DNA of 64,000 bases from Phorcus lineatus (GCA_921293015.1 OV121091.1:36564839-36628838); one strand, 5' to 3'. Counted from the first letter of the stretch, positions 48,936-61,700 are shown. Program-made: numbers and translations. The notes: generated by a model from the sequence alone, not told the origin.

Positions 48936-51565
48936 TTAGTTTGACAAAACAGTTGTATCCTCGTTCACAAGGTGAGAAGAAAACTTGCCACTCTTCATCA
49001 ACAATTCACTGGCATCCTGAACTTCAGCAGGGATAAACTGTGGAATCTGAAATCCACACTTCTCATACAGAGGTATTCTCTGAAGGTCCCCGACCATTAT
49101 AGAAATAATGTACCGAAGATCGCCGACTTCGCTGTTAGGATAATCCAGTAGCGCCATTTTGTTCGACGTTACGGAAACGTCTACCTCATTAGGCCATTGT
49201 TTCATGAAAGTTGCATAGGCACGCCTCTCCATATAAGGTTTTTGAACAAGGAGGATAGACGTAGGACAAATGTTCCGCGATTTCAAGAGTTCGTAAGTGT
49301 ACAAAGCATTCTCCCCGCTGTTTCTTGCTTTAGTTTCAAGAATGATCTTTTCTGTAGGCACACCCGCTTTAAGGGCCACATCAAAAAACATTTCTGCTTC
49401 TGTTTTTGGCCATTTTCCTGAAAAAGAAAGGTTTGAATAACTTAGTTTATTTCTTCTGATGGAACGACAATCTGTGGTATGCTATCAACAATATCATATG
49501 TTCTTTTTAATCAAATATGTTTTTTAAATTTTAATTCGAAGGTATAGTAGATGAGATCCGTGCCTTTAATGATTTATCGTAGTGAGACCACCTCTCAAAG
49601 GAAGGCCCATGCACACAGGAACTCGATATCGTCAGTAAAACGTAAGTAAAAAGCAGATAAAAAAACTACACCCCTCTACATACTCTACTATATAGAGGGG
49701 TGTAGTTCTTAAAAAATCTGCTTTCCTATACAGAGGGGTGCTGTTTTATTTATATGCTTTTTACTTACGTTTTACTGACGATATCGAGTTCCTGTGCCCA
49801 TGCAGTATACCACACTTTACCTTCAGTAAGTTTTCCCGATCTACCAGTGAGGACGAGCCAGTCTCCCAGTCCCCTCCTGTACAGGTCAGCCGCCACTTCA
49901 CCGGTCCTCAGGTCGTTACTGCCAAGGGCTATAATGACATCACACTGTCGAACAACACAACAAGGGTTCTTTGATTCATGACAATGACTTAGTAATGTTT
50001 TCTGCAGCTGATAACTAAGGACATGCAATCAAGTTAGTCTGCAATACTGCATTCTATCATTCACGTTTAACGAGTACCACGCACGACAATCTATTTGATC
50101 CTTGCTCTATGTTTTCATCGAGTGGGCATACATCTGCTAATATCGCGTGGACCTCCTTTTTGCAAAGCATATAAACGCCGCGATGTAGACTCAGACTCAT
50201 TGTATTCAGCTCATATCGCCACCAACGGTGGTACAAGAGCAAAATATGATATAAACATTAACATATAAAATAATGTTAATGACACATGCATATGTTAACT
50301 GATTAAGACAGACCCTTCAAGTCAAATGTTTGCCTCGGAATGATGAGGTTTTTCTCAATCTCTGTTGCATATGGTAAGTCACCATGAACGGGAATGACAA
50401 AGGACATACGCCTCTATAGCAGGTTCAGCCTGGATGTAGATCAGGCGATTGAGCAGGCCAATGCATTTGCTCGACTGTTTCAAGTAATTTGTAATTTGAG
50501 AGGGGCACCTTCGTGTATCAGAATAAAGTCATTCCGAAATAGTTCAAGATTTGACAAAGACAAGTGAACCGAGATATCAATCATGTACTGAATGCCAATC
50601 TGGGTGCGATATGCAAGAACCAGGCCATTTTTCAAACCCATACCATATTTTCTAATATCCACCTATTTATGCCAGTGTATTCTCCGAAATCTTTCCAGGC
50701 AGTTTCCGATTGTTGCCCCCATAGTCTCCTAACATTACTCGATTATAAGTAAAGTGGAGATACATGTTTGACGAATCTTATATAAAGACGCCGATTGTTT
50801 CCCCTATATACTCCTAACATTGCTCGATTATAAGTAAAGTGGAGATACATTTATGACGAATCTATAAAAAGACGCCGTTTATTGCACCTACATTCTCCTA
50901 ATATTGCTCAATTATAAGAAAAGTGGAGACAGAATTTGGACGTATATCCCTGTAAAATCTGAGGTCATGAATGACATTGCCAGCAACGATCTTGAGACGT
51001 ACACCACGGCATGGTACATATGGTCATCTTGCATACAAATAGATTCTATGCAGTTCCCATAGTCTGTGTGGAAACGTTTTCGTTACGTGTGGTACAAAAT
51101 GTATTAAACTCAGATGTCATCTGAGGAACATGTCGAGTGTGTCATCAAGTTCTTTACAAATTTAACGTTTTGTTATCAATTTTGCAAAGTCCAAATCACA
51201 TGTTTCCTTCATTTCGGGTTAGTCCAAATTTATGTGTGTTGAAATTGTTTAAAAGCAGGAATCAAAATGCCTCTCAATTAAAAACAGTACATTCCTACTT
51301 TTCATTGTATTGTATCGACAGATTAACAGAATAAGTAAGCATCAATTATTTTTTTCTCTTTACTTAAATGACTTTAATTTTACATCTAAAATACAAAAAT
51401 CATAGCATAGTGATGTGGCCTGGCGGTACCGATTTACAAGAAGCTCCCCCCAAATACCTTTTTGAGTTGGTGTTTCATATCCATGTAGTCCCACACGACC
51501 TGAGCAGCCTGTATTTCCTCAACACTTACTGCTGGAAACTCCTCTCCATCTTTAGTTCCAGACAT
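48936..51565 (-). CDS. DUF218 (YdcF/SanA-like) domain protein, complete, 237 aa
   Basis: Exons on the minus strand: 51565-51458, 49944-49821 and 49417-48936 (stop TAA). Splice sites are AAG|GTATTT, ACAG|TGTGAT, GAAG|GTAAAG and TTCAG|GAAAAT. Phases join to 714 nt. The N-terminus MSGTKDGEEFPAVSVEEIQA is followed by VVWDYMDMKHQLKK. Then come the nucleotide-binding-like strand CDVIIALGSNDLRTGEVAAD, the LVLTGRSGKLTEG loop, KTEAEMF, ARNSGENALYTYELLK and LVQKPYMERRAYATF. These match the DUF218 order (xVLGxx, SGG, tEAxxM, sxNTxENA, HmxRA). There is no signal peptide or membrane helix, so it is probably cytosolic. Bacterial relatives include YdcF, reported to bind S-adenosylmethionine, and SanA, but the function in animals is unknown to me. 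The length is normal for the family. Confidence 0.88.
49418..49820 (-). other. Intron 2 of the DUF218 gene, holding a long hairpin
   Basis: 403 bp, about half of it made by the inverted repeat at 49606-49805, which nearly abuts the splice donor of exon 2. Confidence 0.7.
49606..49805. repeat. Long hairpin (about 50-bp outer arms)
   Basis: The outer arms, CAGGAACTCGATATCGTCAG plus TAAAACGTAAGTAAAAAGCA and their complement at 49756-49805, are almost perfect. An inner palindrome, TACACCCCTCTA...TAGAGGGGTGTA, lies at 49669-49708. The right arm overlaps the first bases of DUF218 intron 2. Confidence 0.85.
49945..51457 (-). other. Intron 1 of the DUF218 gene
   Basis: About 1.5 kb. It contains the 84-bp tandem repeat at 50707-50945. 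Minus-strand open frames inside (60-61 codons at 50057 and 50480) have no family match and do not fit the gene's reading phase. Confidence 0.6.
50707..50945 (+). repeat. Tandem repeat, unit 84 bp, about 2.8 copies
   Basis: Each unit has CCGATTGTT, a pyrimidine stretch, CTCCTAACATT(A/G)CTCGATTAT and AAGTAAAGTGGAGATACAT, ending GACGAATCTATA(T)AAAGACG. Copies start at about 50707, 50791 and 50874. Confidence 0.85.
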
Positions 51566-53164
51566 TCCTCTGAGTGACCTTTCACACAATAATCAGGCAT
51601 GTCATCTTAAACAAAACCAGTGAAAGTGATCTATTATCGATTTCATTTCAAGAGATGAGAACACTAAACATGATAGATTTACTCTCTGCAAACCGTCCCT
51701 TGCCAACTTGCCTCTGATTCTTCACAGTAATCCATTGCCGGGCACCTTGCACTTTCCCCTATAAAAACATTATTAATTCGCTTCTGTATTGTATCATAAC
51801 AAATTGTATCATGAAAAGAAGTAGTATATGGCTTGTAAAATTCAAATCGAAACCAGCAAGTGAAAAAGTAAATTAAGTGTTGATCAATCCCTTTACTAGT
51901 GTTACATATTTCTGCTTCGGTGCAGTCGGCTGCTCTAATTTCATATCAACTACTGATTATTTGAAATGGCAGTTTGACGTCTAATATATTGTCAAAAATT
52001 AGATTTCCTCTTCAAAATATTACGGTAAAGATGTAACTTTCAACCGTGTAAGCAGAGAAAGGGAGGAAATATCAAAAGTGGTGGTAAATAACCCAGCAAC
52101 AAGCCCTTGGTTAAAGCGGAAGTAAACGTTAAATAAACAAAACAAAGGTATTTGTGATTAAAAACAAGTGTTATGAAATATGTTTGATTACAACTTCAAG
52201 ATTGTATAACCATTTCTTTCACATTTTATGTTTAAATTGGTCACACAGCAATTTTGATTTTGTCACCTAGCTTATTCTAGAGATTTATGTGAGGTTCTTG
52301 CATTCCTCAGAAACTTGTAGCTTTTACAACACAGGTCATCTATATCTATTTTCAAATTTGCTTTTTTCTGAGATATGTCATGTAATACATTGTGATTCAG
52401 TTAACAACATTTATTTGTGTACAAAATACGTTTACACTTCATACCTATAAATACTCATAAAGAATAACAACCTCATTCTAACCATACTAATTATTCTTCC
52501 TAGGAGGGTGTCTTTGAGACTGTCACTACTAAAACATTGTGATAACAGAATGTCTAAGAACAAAGAACCGGATGAATACCTTGAAAATGAGTTTGTTTGG
52601 GATGAGGCTTATTATAGTCTGGTTGTTATCAGAACTTGTATAAACAAGAAATACGACATGACTACAATGCCGGATAACACGTCGCGCCCTTCGTATTAAG
52701 CGAGTTGTTTCTCTATGATGTTGTAGTAATATTTGGTAATATTTACTCGGGTAATCCAGTATATTATAAACAAGGTTAAGAATCTCTTGTTCCTAGAAGT
52801 AATGTATCGTATATCGCATATTAGAATTTTAATTTGATCATACGATGCCTACCACGTCTAGAGGTGGAGAGGAGAAGGGACATAGACAACTGATTGTGGA
52901 AATGCTGTGAAGCGTCCATAAAAGTTAACAAAAATCCTGGTGACATTGTGACCTAACCTATATAACATATATCGATGGACAACTATGATATACATTTAAC
53001 TTCGCGAGATGTGTTTAAGGCAATGTACTTACCTTGCTCTAAAGTAAGCAATGACTCAATAGAGCAAAGACACGGATCGGCTGTGACCTATATTTCTATT
53101 ACTGTCTAGGTATGTTATCTGTGTATTGAAGTAAATATGCAGGAATGTGAGATAAGTGAATAGA
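51566..53164. other. Region upstream of the DUF218 gene
   Basis: Should hold the DUF218 promoter. On the minus strand a TATA-like TTTTATAGGGG lies near 51762, roughly 200 bases before the ATG. Further out the DNA is AT-rich; a 63-codon open frame at 52508 has no recognisable relatives. Confidence 0.35.
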
Positions 53165-53281
53165 GAAGACAAGGAATTTTATGGATTATCAACTTCTTTA
53201 TTGTACTGATAGCTACGTTTCGGTAGAAATGTAGATACTTATACCGTTTTCAAACAATTGCTTGAAAACGGTGTACGTTAT

Positions 53282-53425
53282 AGTTACCAACCGAGTTGGA
53301 GGAGTGCATGAATTGGAACACCTATATAGGCACGTGCGAATTATGATCCTGAGACGCGAATGGATTACATCGCACATGCCTAGGTGTTTCAATTCATGCA
53401 CGCCGACAACGAGGTTGGTAACTGA
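53282..53425. repeat. Nested hairpin inside the fold-back element
   Basis: The arms GTTACCAACCGAGTTG...GTGCATGAATTG(G/A)AACACCTA...GGCACGTGCGA and their complement are about 62 bp each, around a short loop near 53350. The open frames on the two strands here mirror each other because of the symmetry. Confidence 0.75.
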
Positions 53426-53724
53426 CTTACCATTCAACCATTAAAAAGAAGTGGTGCCTAAATACGGTAGGTGACAGAAGCCTGAGGAAATCGCGCCGCA
53501 CGTGCAGCATGCTGAAATATACATGCAAAATAACAGAAAGTATAACCAGGGTAAACATCACCAGAGTAACCACAAAAAACTAAATCTCAAAATGTAAATT
53601 AGGATATATTTACCACCGTAGGCGTTTAAGATTTACAAAATTAACAATGTATAACTCAATCCTATCGCTTCAACAGATCTAAATCATTTAGTCATTAAAA
53701 TATCTCCTACGAGTTAGCTGGATT

Positions 53725-53795
53725 CGCTGGTCTAGTGGTTAATTCACTCGACATCTATCAGAAGATTACGGGTTCGATCCCCGACTTCTTCTAAA
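53725..53795 (+). tRNA. tRNA-like segment (pseudo-tRNA or SINE head)
   Basis: A good A-box (TGGTCTAGTGGTTAA) and B-box (GGTTCGATCCC) are spaced as in tRNAs, with a T-arm CGGG...CCCG. The acceptor ends do not pair and the anticodon arm is ambiguous, so it is not a functional tRNA. It is probably a Pol III-derived fragment carried by the fold-back element. Confidence 0.45.
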
Positions 53796-54904
53796 ACATT
53801 TGTACATTCTCCTATTCTTAAATACAAATTATTTTATGAATCGTCTACTTACAGAACTACTTAGAACTTTGAACAGGTGAAAAGTTAGTTGAACACCGGT
53901 GTTCATTAAACTTACCACCTCAGCACGAGCAAAACACGGTGTTCAACTTAATTACCGACCTTAAAGTCATAGTCTCATTTTTGCAAGGGAGCTTGTAATG
54001 CACGCCGGAAAAATCGTTCATCACTCACTGAAATCTTTCCCCTGACGTTTGCAACAATTTTCAAAAAATCTGTGTGCATTCCCGCCCTCAATAATGAAGT
54101 TCAAAACACCCTACCCTATGTCTTTTGCGAGCGTTAGTCCTAACCACGTCATTTCGCTAAGGCCATGACGTGGAACACATGAAATTTCTCAGCTAAATAT
54201 CCAATGAAAATAGCCAATAGCTTGACGTTTTTTCAAATACGGAAATAACAAAAGGTGGTAAACTCAATGAAGAATGCGTCTGTCATAAGTATTGGCGCTG
54301 CAATTACTAGATTTCCGGTATTTCGCTCTCGCGTTGGGATTGCACTTGATTCGGTAACTTTTCGGTCTGAAACGGCATACGCCAATAAGCAGCTGCAACG
54401 TCTTCCTAAACTTTAAAACGGGCTTAAAAATGAAAATCTTTGCAAACGCGACAGAAAATATTGGTGTAAGTGATCGGAATTTTGCTCATGAAGAATAATT
54501 AGCCCAGTTTGGTTGCCTTATAAAATTGAGACTTTGACTTTAAGAGAACAAGAGAGTTGAATGGTAAAAGCTAGAGGCTATACCGAAACGTAACTAGCAG
54601 TGCAATTGTTTGAAAACGGTATAAGAAGCTATACTGAAACGTCGCTATCAGTACAATAAAGAAGTTGATAAGCCATAAAATTCCTTGTCTTCCTTATATT
54701 GACAACTTCAAGAATGACACTCAAAATTAAATAGAGGTAGAGTTGAATATGTATAAAGAAAGAGAAAATGATCATTCATATAAGAAGACAACAGACAGCT
54801 CTTAAATCCATACAAGCGAAATTGTTACAACCATTTTAGCAAATCATGATGCTCAAAATCCTGAATGATAACCTTAATTTGATCATAGGCATTTATGTAC
54901 CAAA

Positions 54905-57552
54905 ATGGAGATTCTCTCTAGTATAAATAAACTTGAAAAACAACTTGAAGATATAGTTAAACAAAAAACTCAAGGAATCATGGTCCGATCTAAAGCGGAA
55001 TGGATAGAATATGGGGAGAAACCAACAAAATATTTTTTGAGCTTAGAATCGAGAAACTATTTGAACAAATCCATAACTCGCGTGGAGGATAACCAGGGGA
55101 ATATTCTAAATGAACAAGACAAGATTATTGAAGAAGTTAATACATTTTACAAAAAAACTTTATTCAAAACATGAAGTGTCTAACATAAATCTTGTTACAT
55201 TGCTTTCCAATTTTGATGTACCAAAACTTTCGAAAACTGTCTCAGAGACACTAGAAGGCGAACTATCCCATAATGAATTATTACAAGCTGTTAAACGTCT
55301 CAAAAATGGTAAAAGTCCGGGATCGGACGGATTCACCGCAGAATTTGTAAAGTTCTTTTGGAATGACATCGGGAAATTCTTGTTAAAATCACTTAACTAT
55401 GCATATACTAGCGGCAAACTCTCAATTTCCCAAAGGCGAGGAATCATAACTTGCATTCCGAAGGAAAACAAACCAAAACAATTTTTAAAGAATTGGAGAC
55501 CTATTTCTCTACTATCAATATTTTATAAAATCGCTTCAATGGCTATTTCTAACAGAATGAAATCGGTGCTTGATGTGCTTATCAATGATGACCAAAAAGG
55601 ATTTATGTCAGGTCGATATATAGGAGAGATTACACGACAGATATACGATATTATCCAACACACTGAGGACTGTCAGATCCCCGGCCTCCTTTTAATGGTG
55701 GATTTTGAAAAAGCTTTCGATACAGTGGATTGGACATTTATTGAAAAAACTCTTTCTTTTTTCGGTTTTGGGGAATCAATCAGGAAATGGATATGTACAT
55801 TGTATAATGAGATCGAATCATGTGTAATCGTAAATGGTTTCGGGTCGAGATTTTTTGATATTTTTAGGGGCTGCCGTCAGGGAGATCCACTCTCCCCCTA
55901 TTTGTTTCTTTTATGTGTAGAAATATTAGCAATTCTAATACGAAATAATAACGACATAAAGGGTATTAAAGTAGGAAATATAGAATATCTACTTTCACAA
56001 TATGCTGATGATACAACTTGTACTCTTGATGGTTCTGAGAAATGGTTAAAATGAATTATGATAGCAAACTCAAACAATGTGAAACTTTAATGACGATATG
56101 GTCAGTGCGTAATATATCTCCTATAGGGAAAAACACGATTCTCAAATCACTGATACTTCCAAAACTCAACCACTTATTCTCTGCACTTCCCAACCCTCCG
56201 GATGCAGCTATTGAAAAATTCCAAAAAAAGTGTTTTAATTTTATTTGGGGTAATAAACCAGACAAGATAAAAAGATCCCAACTGATATGTGATACAGAAA
56301 ATGGTGGAATTAAATGTCCGAAAATAAGCGAAATGATTTATTCTAAAAAATTAGCAATGGTAAGGAGAGCCTTTATTTCGCAATCCAAGTGGCAAAATCT
56401 ATTTTTTAGAAACACCCCAACAATTAAGAAACAAAGTGTCTATGAGATAATGAGTAAAGAGCATAACACAAATATCCTTTCATGTGTAAGCAATCTATTT
56501 TACAGAGATATTGTAAAATGTTGGTGGATGTTCATAGAGGAGCTAAATAAAGGTATACTAACAAATGATGACATCATGTCACAACCAGTTTGGCTAAACG
56601 ACAACATACAAGTGGGTCATAAAACTGTCTTTATAAAAAAACTTAATGATAAAGGCCTAAGATTTATAAATGATTTCATAAACCATGACGGGCAATTTTA
56701 TACCCATAGAGATTTCTGTAATATATACTCAGTTGATGCTAATTTTTTGGATTATTTAGGTATTGTACAATCGATCAAAAAATACTGCCATAAACGAAAT
56801 ATCGTTAACTTGTGCAAGATTTCTAACCCATTGATTCCCTTTCCCTTGGCCAACTTGCTGAAATATCCAAAAGGATCCCAAAATTATTACAAAATATTAA
56901 TGCAAAAGCAAATGGTTATGAATCAACATTTTACAAAATGGGAACATACATTCGGTCATGACATTTGTAAACGTGAACGTTCAAGCTATAATTTAGCGGC
57001 ATTTAAATGCACCAAGGCTACCAAATTTCAATGGTTCCAGTATCAGATCTTGCATCATATCTTACCTACAAATTCACGTCTATATAAAATGGGATACGTT
57101 GACAGCGACTTATGCTGTTATTGTTTGAAAGAAAAAGAGTCAATTGTTCACTTATTCTGGGAATGCATCAACGTACGTCCCGTTTGGTATGAATTGAAAG
57201 AGTGGTTGTTTAACGAAGCTCAGATAAATGTTAACATATCTTTGGAAACTGTTCTTCTGGGTTACACTCAAAGAAATAATTATCCTTTAAACATAATCAT
57301 AATAATTTTCAAAAACCTCATTTTTAACAGAAGAGCACAGCACAAGAAACCAGATTTCAATGATATCAAACGGGAACTTGCCGAATACTATGAATTAACA
57401 AAATATGCAGCAACAATATCTTCTGATGTAAATAACTTCAACAAGTTTTGGTCAAGTTGTCATTTGCTGTTTAGATAAGATAAGATAATCTTTTGATGTA
57501 TGCGCAACTCTGTAAAATGCAACAAAAATAAAAAATTAAACAAAAAAAATTT
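54905..57552 (+). pseudogene. Dead LINE (L1/Tx1-like non-LTR retrotransposon), 5' truncated
   Basis: The reverse transcriptase region is clear: NGKSPGSDGFTAEF, NWRPISLLSIFYKIASMAIS, GFMSGRYIGE, MVDFEKAFDTVDW (about 55694-55726), GCRQGDPLSPYLF and the catalytic YADD at 56001-56012. A separate frame from 56042 continues with LNHLFSALPNPP, FNFIWGNKPDKIKRSQL and a C-terminal CCYCLKEKESIVHLFWEC zinc-knuckle-like segment. Damage: the endonuclease domain is missing; an A-run near 55152-55158 shifts frame; and near 56035-56060 roughly 90 residues that link the palm to the downstream region are deleted with a frame change. An A-rich tail follows at about 57520-57550. The clade call is from motif memory and is tentative. 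Confidence 0.85.
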
Positions 57553-60500
57553 ATGTACCAGTGTCACGGCGTAACGAAATCTAAACTCAGACGAGACCCG
57601 ATTATCCGGCAGAAAGATAAAACAATATAATAATCAAGCCAATAAAAGTGAGAGTGAAGCAATAAGTGAATATATTGATTTATTTGCAGTCTAAACAAAA
57701 CCATAAAATGGTACGACAACTGGCAACACGTGTTAACGTGTTAATGAAACACATCTGCAAAATATTTTAGCTTTTTCGATTTTAAATATGTTTAAAAGAA
57801 GAGAGTTGTTACTAATCTGATTATGTTCAATATCTTATATTTAAGTATATACATTTATCAACTGTAACATGTGTTTTTAGTGTCTCATAAGCAAGTTGTG
57901 GCTCGACGCATTGTTTTATATTGTGTAATATGTCCTGTATATAAAATGTAATGATGCGTGTGAAAAATTATACTACTACTACTACTGTTAACAGCTAATT
58001 GTAGAAGTCAACTTTCCGTGAATAACAATAGACATGCTCCAGACAATCACTGTAGCATAACCCCCAGGCCTTGAAACAACAGGACAAGGTTAATGGCCGT
58101 CTTAACGAAAGTACATCAATCAGGAACAAAAATCAACGCTGGCGTGAAATAACAGGGACGGGAATAAATAGGGATGAATAAACAACAAGTACACAGTATC
58201 CCTTATAGGTATTGTAGAACTTATAAAAACAATGGCATGGGGATCGTAAGGTTAAACTGTAAGTCTTTAAAGGAAGTGATCACATACTCCAAAATGGTAC
58301 AGAGAAATGAAGGAATATTGACCTCACCAATCCAACACCAATATGTCCCAGAGTCCCATCCGTTCCCTCACGTCCTCGCCTCTGGACAGCGCCAGGTAGT
58401 TGTGCTGACTAGAGCTATTGGTCTCTATTTAAACCTGGTGGGCGGACGTCGAAGAAGACAATGTGCTTCTTCGCCCTAGTCTACAGAGCATACACCAAGG
58501 TGTGTTTCTTCGCTAAACTAAAATATCCCTATCTCAGTAAATCTTTAAGTAACTCTAACACATAATAGCTCATTGTAGAGTGAATATAAATAGCATAAGT
58601 AGCGGCATATATGTAAATTGGGCATGCGAAATACATTGGAACACATAAAAGTAGCCACAGTCGATAAATAAGGACATGAATGATGAAAACGGATGCATGA
58701 AGGGAAAGTACTTTATTTTAATATTTATAATAATTTGGTGACATTTCATAGAAATACAGTAGTCGAGAGGCTGGCAAAAGGAGGCACGCTCGAACCGCGT
58801 TACAACCAGTATTATTCTCTATAATCATGTTGACATGACAAAATACGCAACACAATTTTTTTCATCATTTTAATGAACATGACATTTCAAAAGTAGTCCT
58901 GAAAGGAGTGTGTCAAACTATATAAAATAATGGTTTTATTTAGTCGATAGGTAGTGGTTGTTTCTGAAAATCAGCATCCTAGTACTTAAAAATTCAGTAT
59001 AGTAACAGTAAACAGGTTAATGTCGAGATTTGTGATGGAAAACCTGATAATAACGCACTCAAATGTCTAATACTTACCCTGAAACTTATTTACAGCAGAC
59101 ACAAAGACAAACATTGGTTGGGAGTGTTTCGTATGTCATTTAACTAATGTATATGCAAGTGGTGCGCAGATTTCCGACTTATTGATACTGGCATGGCTGT
59201 AAACAAGAAAATATCATAATTTGGGCATTCTAGAGATAAAAATGCAAGTTCAGAGAAACGATTTGTACTTAACTCAAAACATACTATTTTGAATCTCATT
59301 CAAGCCAAATAAAAAAATCATAAAACATACTCTGTGTCGCTAGAAACCCTGATGCTCAAACTCCAACACTGATGAACTTTTCAAATATCAATGCAAACTA
59401 AGCAGAAACATGTCTGACTGCACGCATGGTTCTGCTCCCAGCTGAGGGCATCACTCACACAACCCTATAAAGGGCAGTAGCACATATTTCTTTAAAATTC
59501 ATTTCTTCAAATTTTTCCCCAATAAAATTTTTTTATGATATAACCATTATCTCATCAATACTAAACCCGATCAACGGTTGGCGTAGAAGAAATAAAGTAT
59601 CATACAAACACCACCTGCGACCATTTTAGTGTGAACACCTTTCAATTATTTGAGATAGGGTTATGGTTCGCTTAGGTTTACTGATCATTGTGCGTACAAT
59701 TTATAAAAAAAAGTTGTCTTACAATGGGAAAAATCGTGAAATAATAATATTCTTCGGTGCGATTTTCATCGTGACCTATTCTATGTGGTTTTCATACGTG
59801 TAAATACGCCAATCATAATGATAATGTTTCAAAATCATCAGAGATATCTATTCCAAATACATTTCAGTGACTTCTCAATGAAAATGACAACATGCTTTTT
59901 TGAATCACAAGTACCATTCACATTGATACGAATTGCATATTCTTCAAACAGTATAACCTCAAATTTTTTCTACTATCTGCTCTTGATTAGATTCGAAATC
60001 CCTTTAAACTAATTGACGCGTGTCATTTTCCGTTGTCAGTGAAAAATGAGCACTTAAATGATAATCTTCAGGAACAGTCTCTACTCCTCGACTCCAATCA
60101 CACAGTTTGTAATAAATGAATTCAAGAACTCGCGAAATGTCTTTTCAAAGGACTTCTTTGGTCTCTTTGGGCCCAGTATAGTTAATTGTGTGAAAAAAAA
60201 TCTATATTATGTGGTTATAAAAAAGTTTTTCCTTATACTGCATTTAGCCGAATTATTGTCTGTCTTTTGACCAATAGTAAAAAGACAAAACAGTATCATA
60301 TTCTCAAACAGTGACTTGCTGTCCTCTGCTCTTTACACAAATGACATACAGTGTATTGTGGCCCTTTGAGTTCTTATCCAGATTTTACAATTAACTCAAA
60401 GTTAATTTTCAATCTGCAAATGTTTGATGATTTGCCGTCTAGAAAAACAATATATTTCATATTTCGACACGCCATACCCGACGATAATTTCTACAACAGA

Positions 60501-60769
60501 ACAAAAGCGGAAGAAAGGGGTCGACGTATTGTCTTTTATTATCGAGGTCTTCTGTTGGGTTGTGTGAAATTTAACGCTCGCTTCTGGACATATTCTCCGT
60601 TTAAGTTATTAGAATCTAAGTAAGAATGATGATAAGTTGGTAGTTTATCAAGCATACCCCCTTCCGCTGTCGATTTACAAGTTGGGAAAATATGGCCCGT
60701 GGGCATAATGCTAACACGTCATGTAAGGGACTTGTTGGTCGTAGAAACAATAATAAAAACTGCAAACTA
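57553..60769. other. Gene-free region
   Basis: 3.2 kb without a recognised gene. AT-rich, with a short (TAC)n run at 57970-57987. A slightly GC-richer stretch at 58320-58510 has a TATTTAA word followed by a short open frame with no relatives. Open frames at 58174, 59785, 60058 and 60351 (70-101 codons) have no domain signature. Confidence 0.5.
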
Positions 60770-60818
60770 TTACTAGTGCTACTGCTTCTGCTACTCCTAA
60801 TGGTTCTACTACTACTAT

Positions 60819-60913
<95 letters not shown>

Positions 60914-61273
60914 ATAATACTGATAATACTAAATCTACTACTACTACTACTACTACTACTACTAAATCTACTAAATCTACTACTACTACTACTGCTGCTG
61001 CTGCTACTGCTACTACTACAACTACTGCTGCTCCTACTACTACTACTGCTACTACTACTAAATCTACTACTACTACTACTACTACTACTACTAAATCTAC
61101 TAAATCTACTACTACTACTACTGCTGCTGCTGCTACTGCTACTACTACAACTACTGCTGCTCCTACTACTACTACTGCTACTACTACTAAATCTACTACT
61201 ACTACTACTACTACTACTAGTACTACTACTACTACTACTACTACTAATACTAATAATACTAATAATACTAAAT

Positions 61274-61312
<39 letters not shown>

Positions 61313-61700
61313 AATCTACTAAATCTACTACTACTACTACTACTGCTGCTGCTACTGCTACTACTACTACTACTACTACTACTACTGCTACTGCTACTAG
61401 TACTACTACTAATACTACTGCTACTACTACTACTACTGCTCCTAATACTACTATTGCTGCTACTGCTACTGCTACCGCTACCGCTACTACTACTTCTACT
61501 ACTGCTGTTACTACTACTATTACTACTACAACAACAACTGCTACTACTACTATTACTACTACAACCACTGCTACTACTACAACTACTGCTACTACTACTA
61601 ATGCTACCCTATTACTACCACTACTACTACTGCTACTTTTACTACTTCTTCTACTTCTTCTACTGCTGAACCTACTTCTACTACCATTGCTACTAAAACT
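60770..61700 (+). repeat. Large ACT/CTA trinucleotide repeat with higher-order units
   Basis: More than 900 bp of ACT triplets with interspersed GCT, AAT, CCT and ACA variants. Inside is a near-exact 129-bp tandem unit: AAATCTACTACT... starts at 60931, 61060 and 61189, and the first two units are almost identical. The long poly-leucine and poly-valine open frames on the two strands (325 and 373 codons) are by-products of the repeat. Confidence 0.95.

Larger units (their letters stand above)
53165..54705. mobile_element. Fold-back element with CAACTTCTTTATTGTA-type ends
   Basis: The outer arms are inverted copies: 53165-53270 (AAGGAATTTTATGG, TATCAACTTCTTTATTGTAC, TACGTTTCGG, ATACCGTTTTCAAACAATTG) and 54600-54705. 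The right side has the CCGAAACGT segment twice. Inside are a 145-bp hairpin (53282-53425), a tRNA-like segment (53725-53795), a palindrome TGAACACCGGTGTTCA near 53890 and a CCACGTCAT...ATGACGTGG hairpin near 54145-54176. No transposase or reverse transcriptase was found. The end motif is shared with the hairpin at 12362-12520. Confidence 0.65.

Noticed and set aside
53725..53795. Functional tRNA gene
   Set aside because: A and B boxes are good, but the acceptor stem does not pair and the anticodon cannot be assigned; kept only as a tRNA-like segment.
58420..58510. Possible small gene: TATTTAA box, then ATG and MCFFALVYRAYTK before a GTGTGT donor-like site
   Set aside because: Thirteen codons with no convincing signal peptide, no second exon in phase and a weak donor. 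Too little to call.
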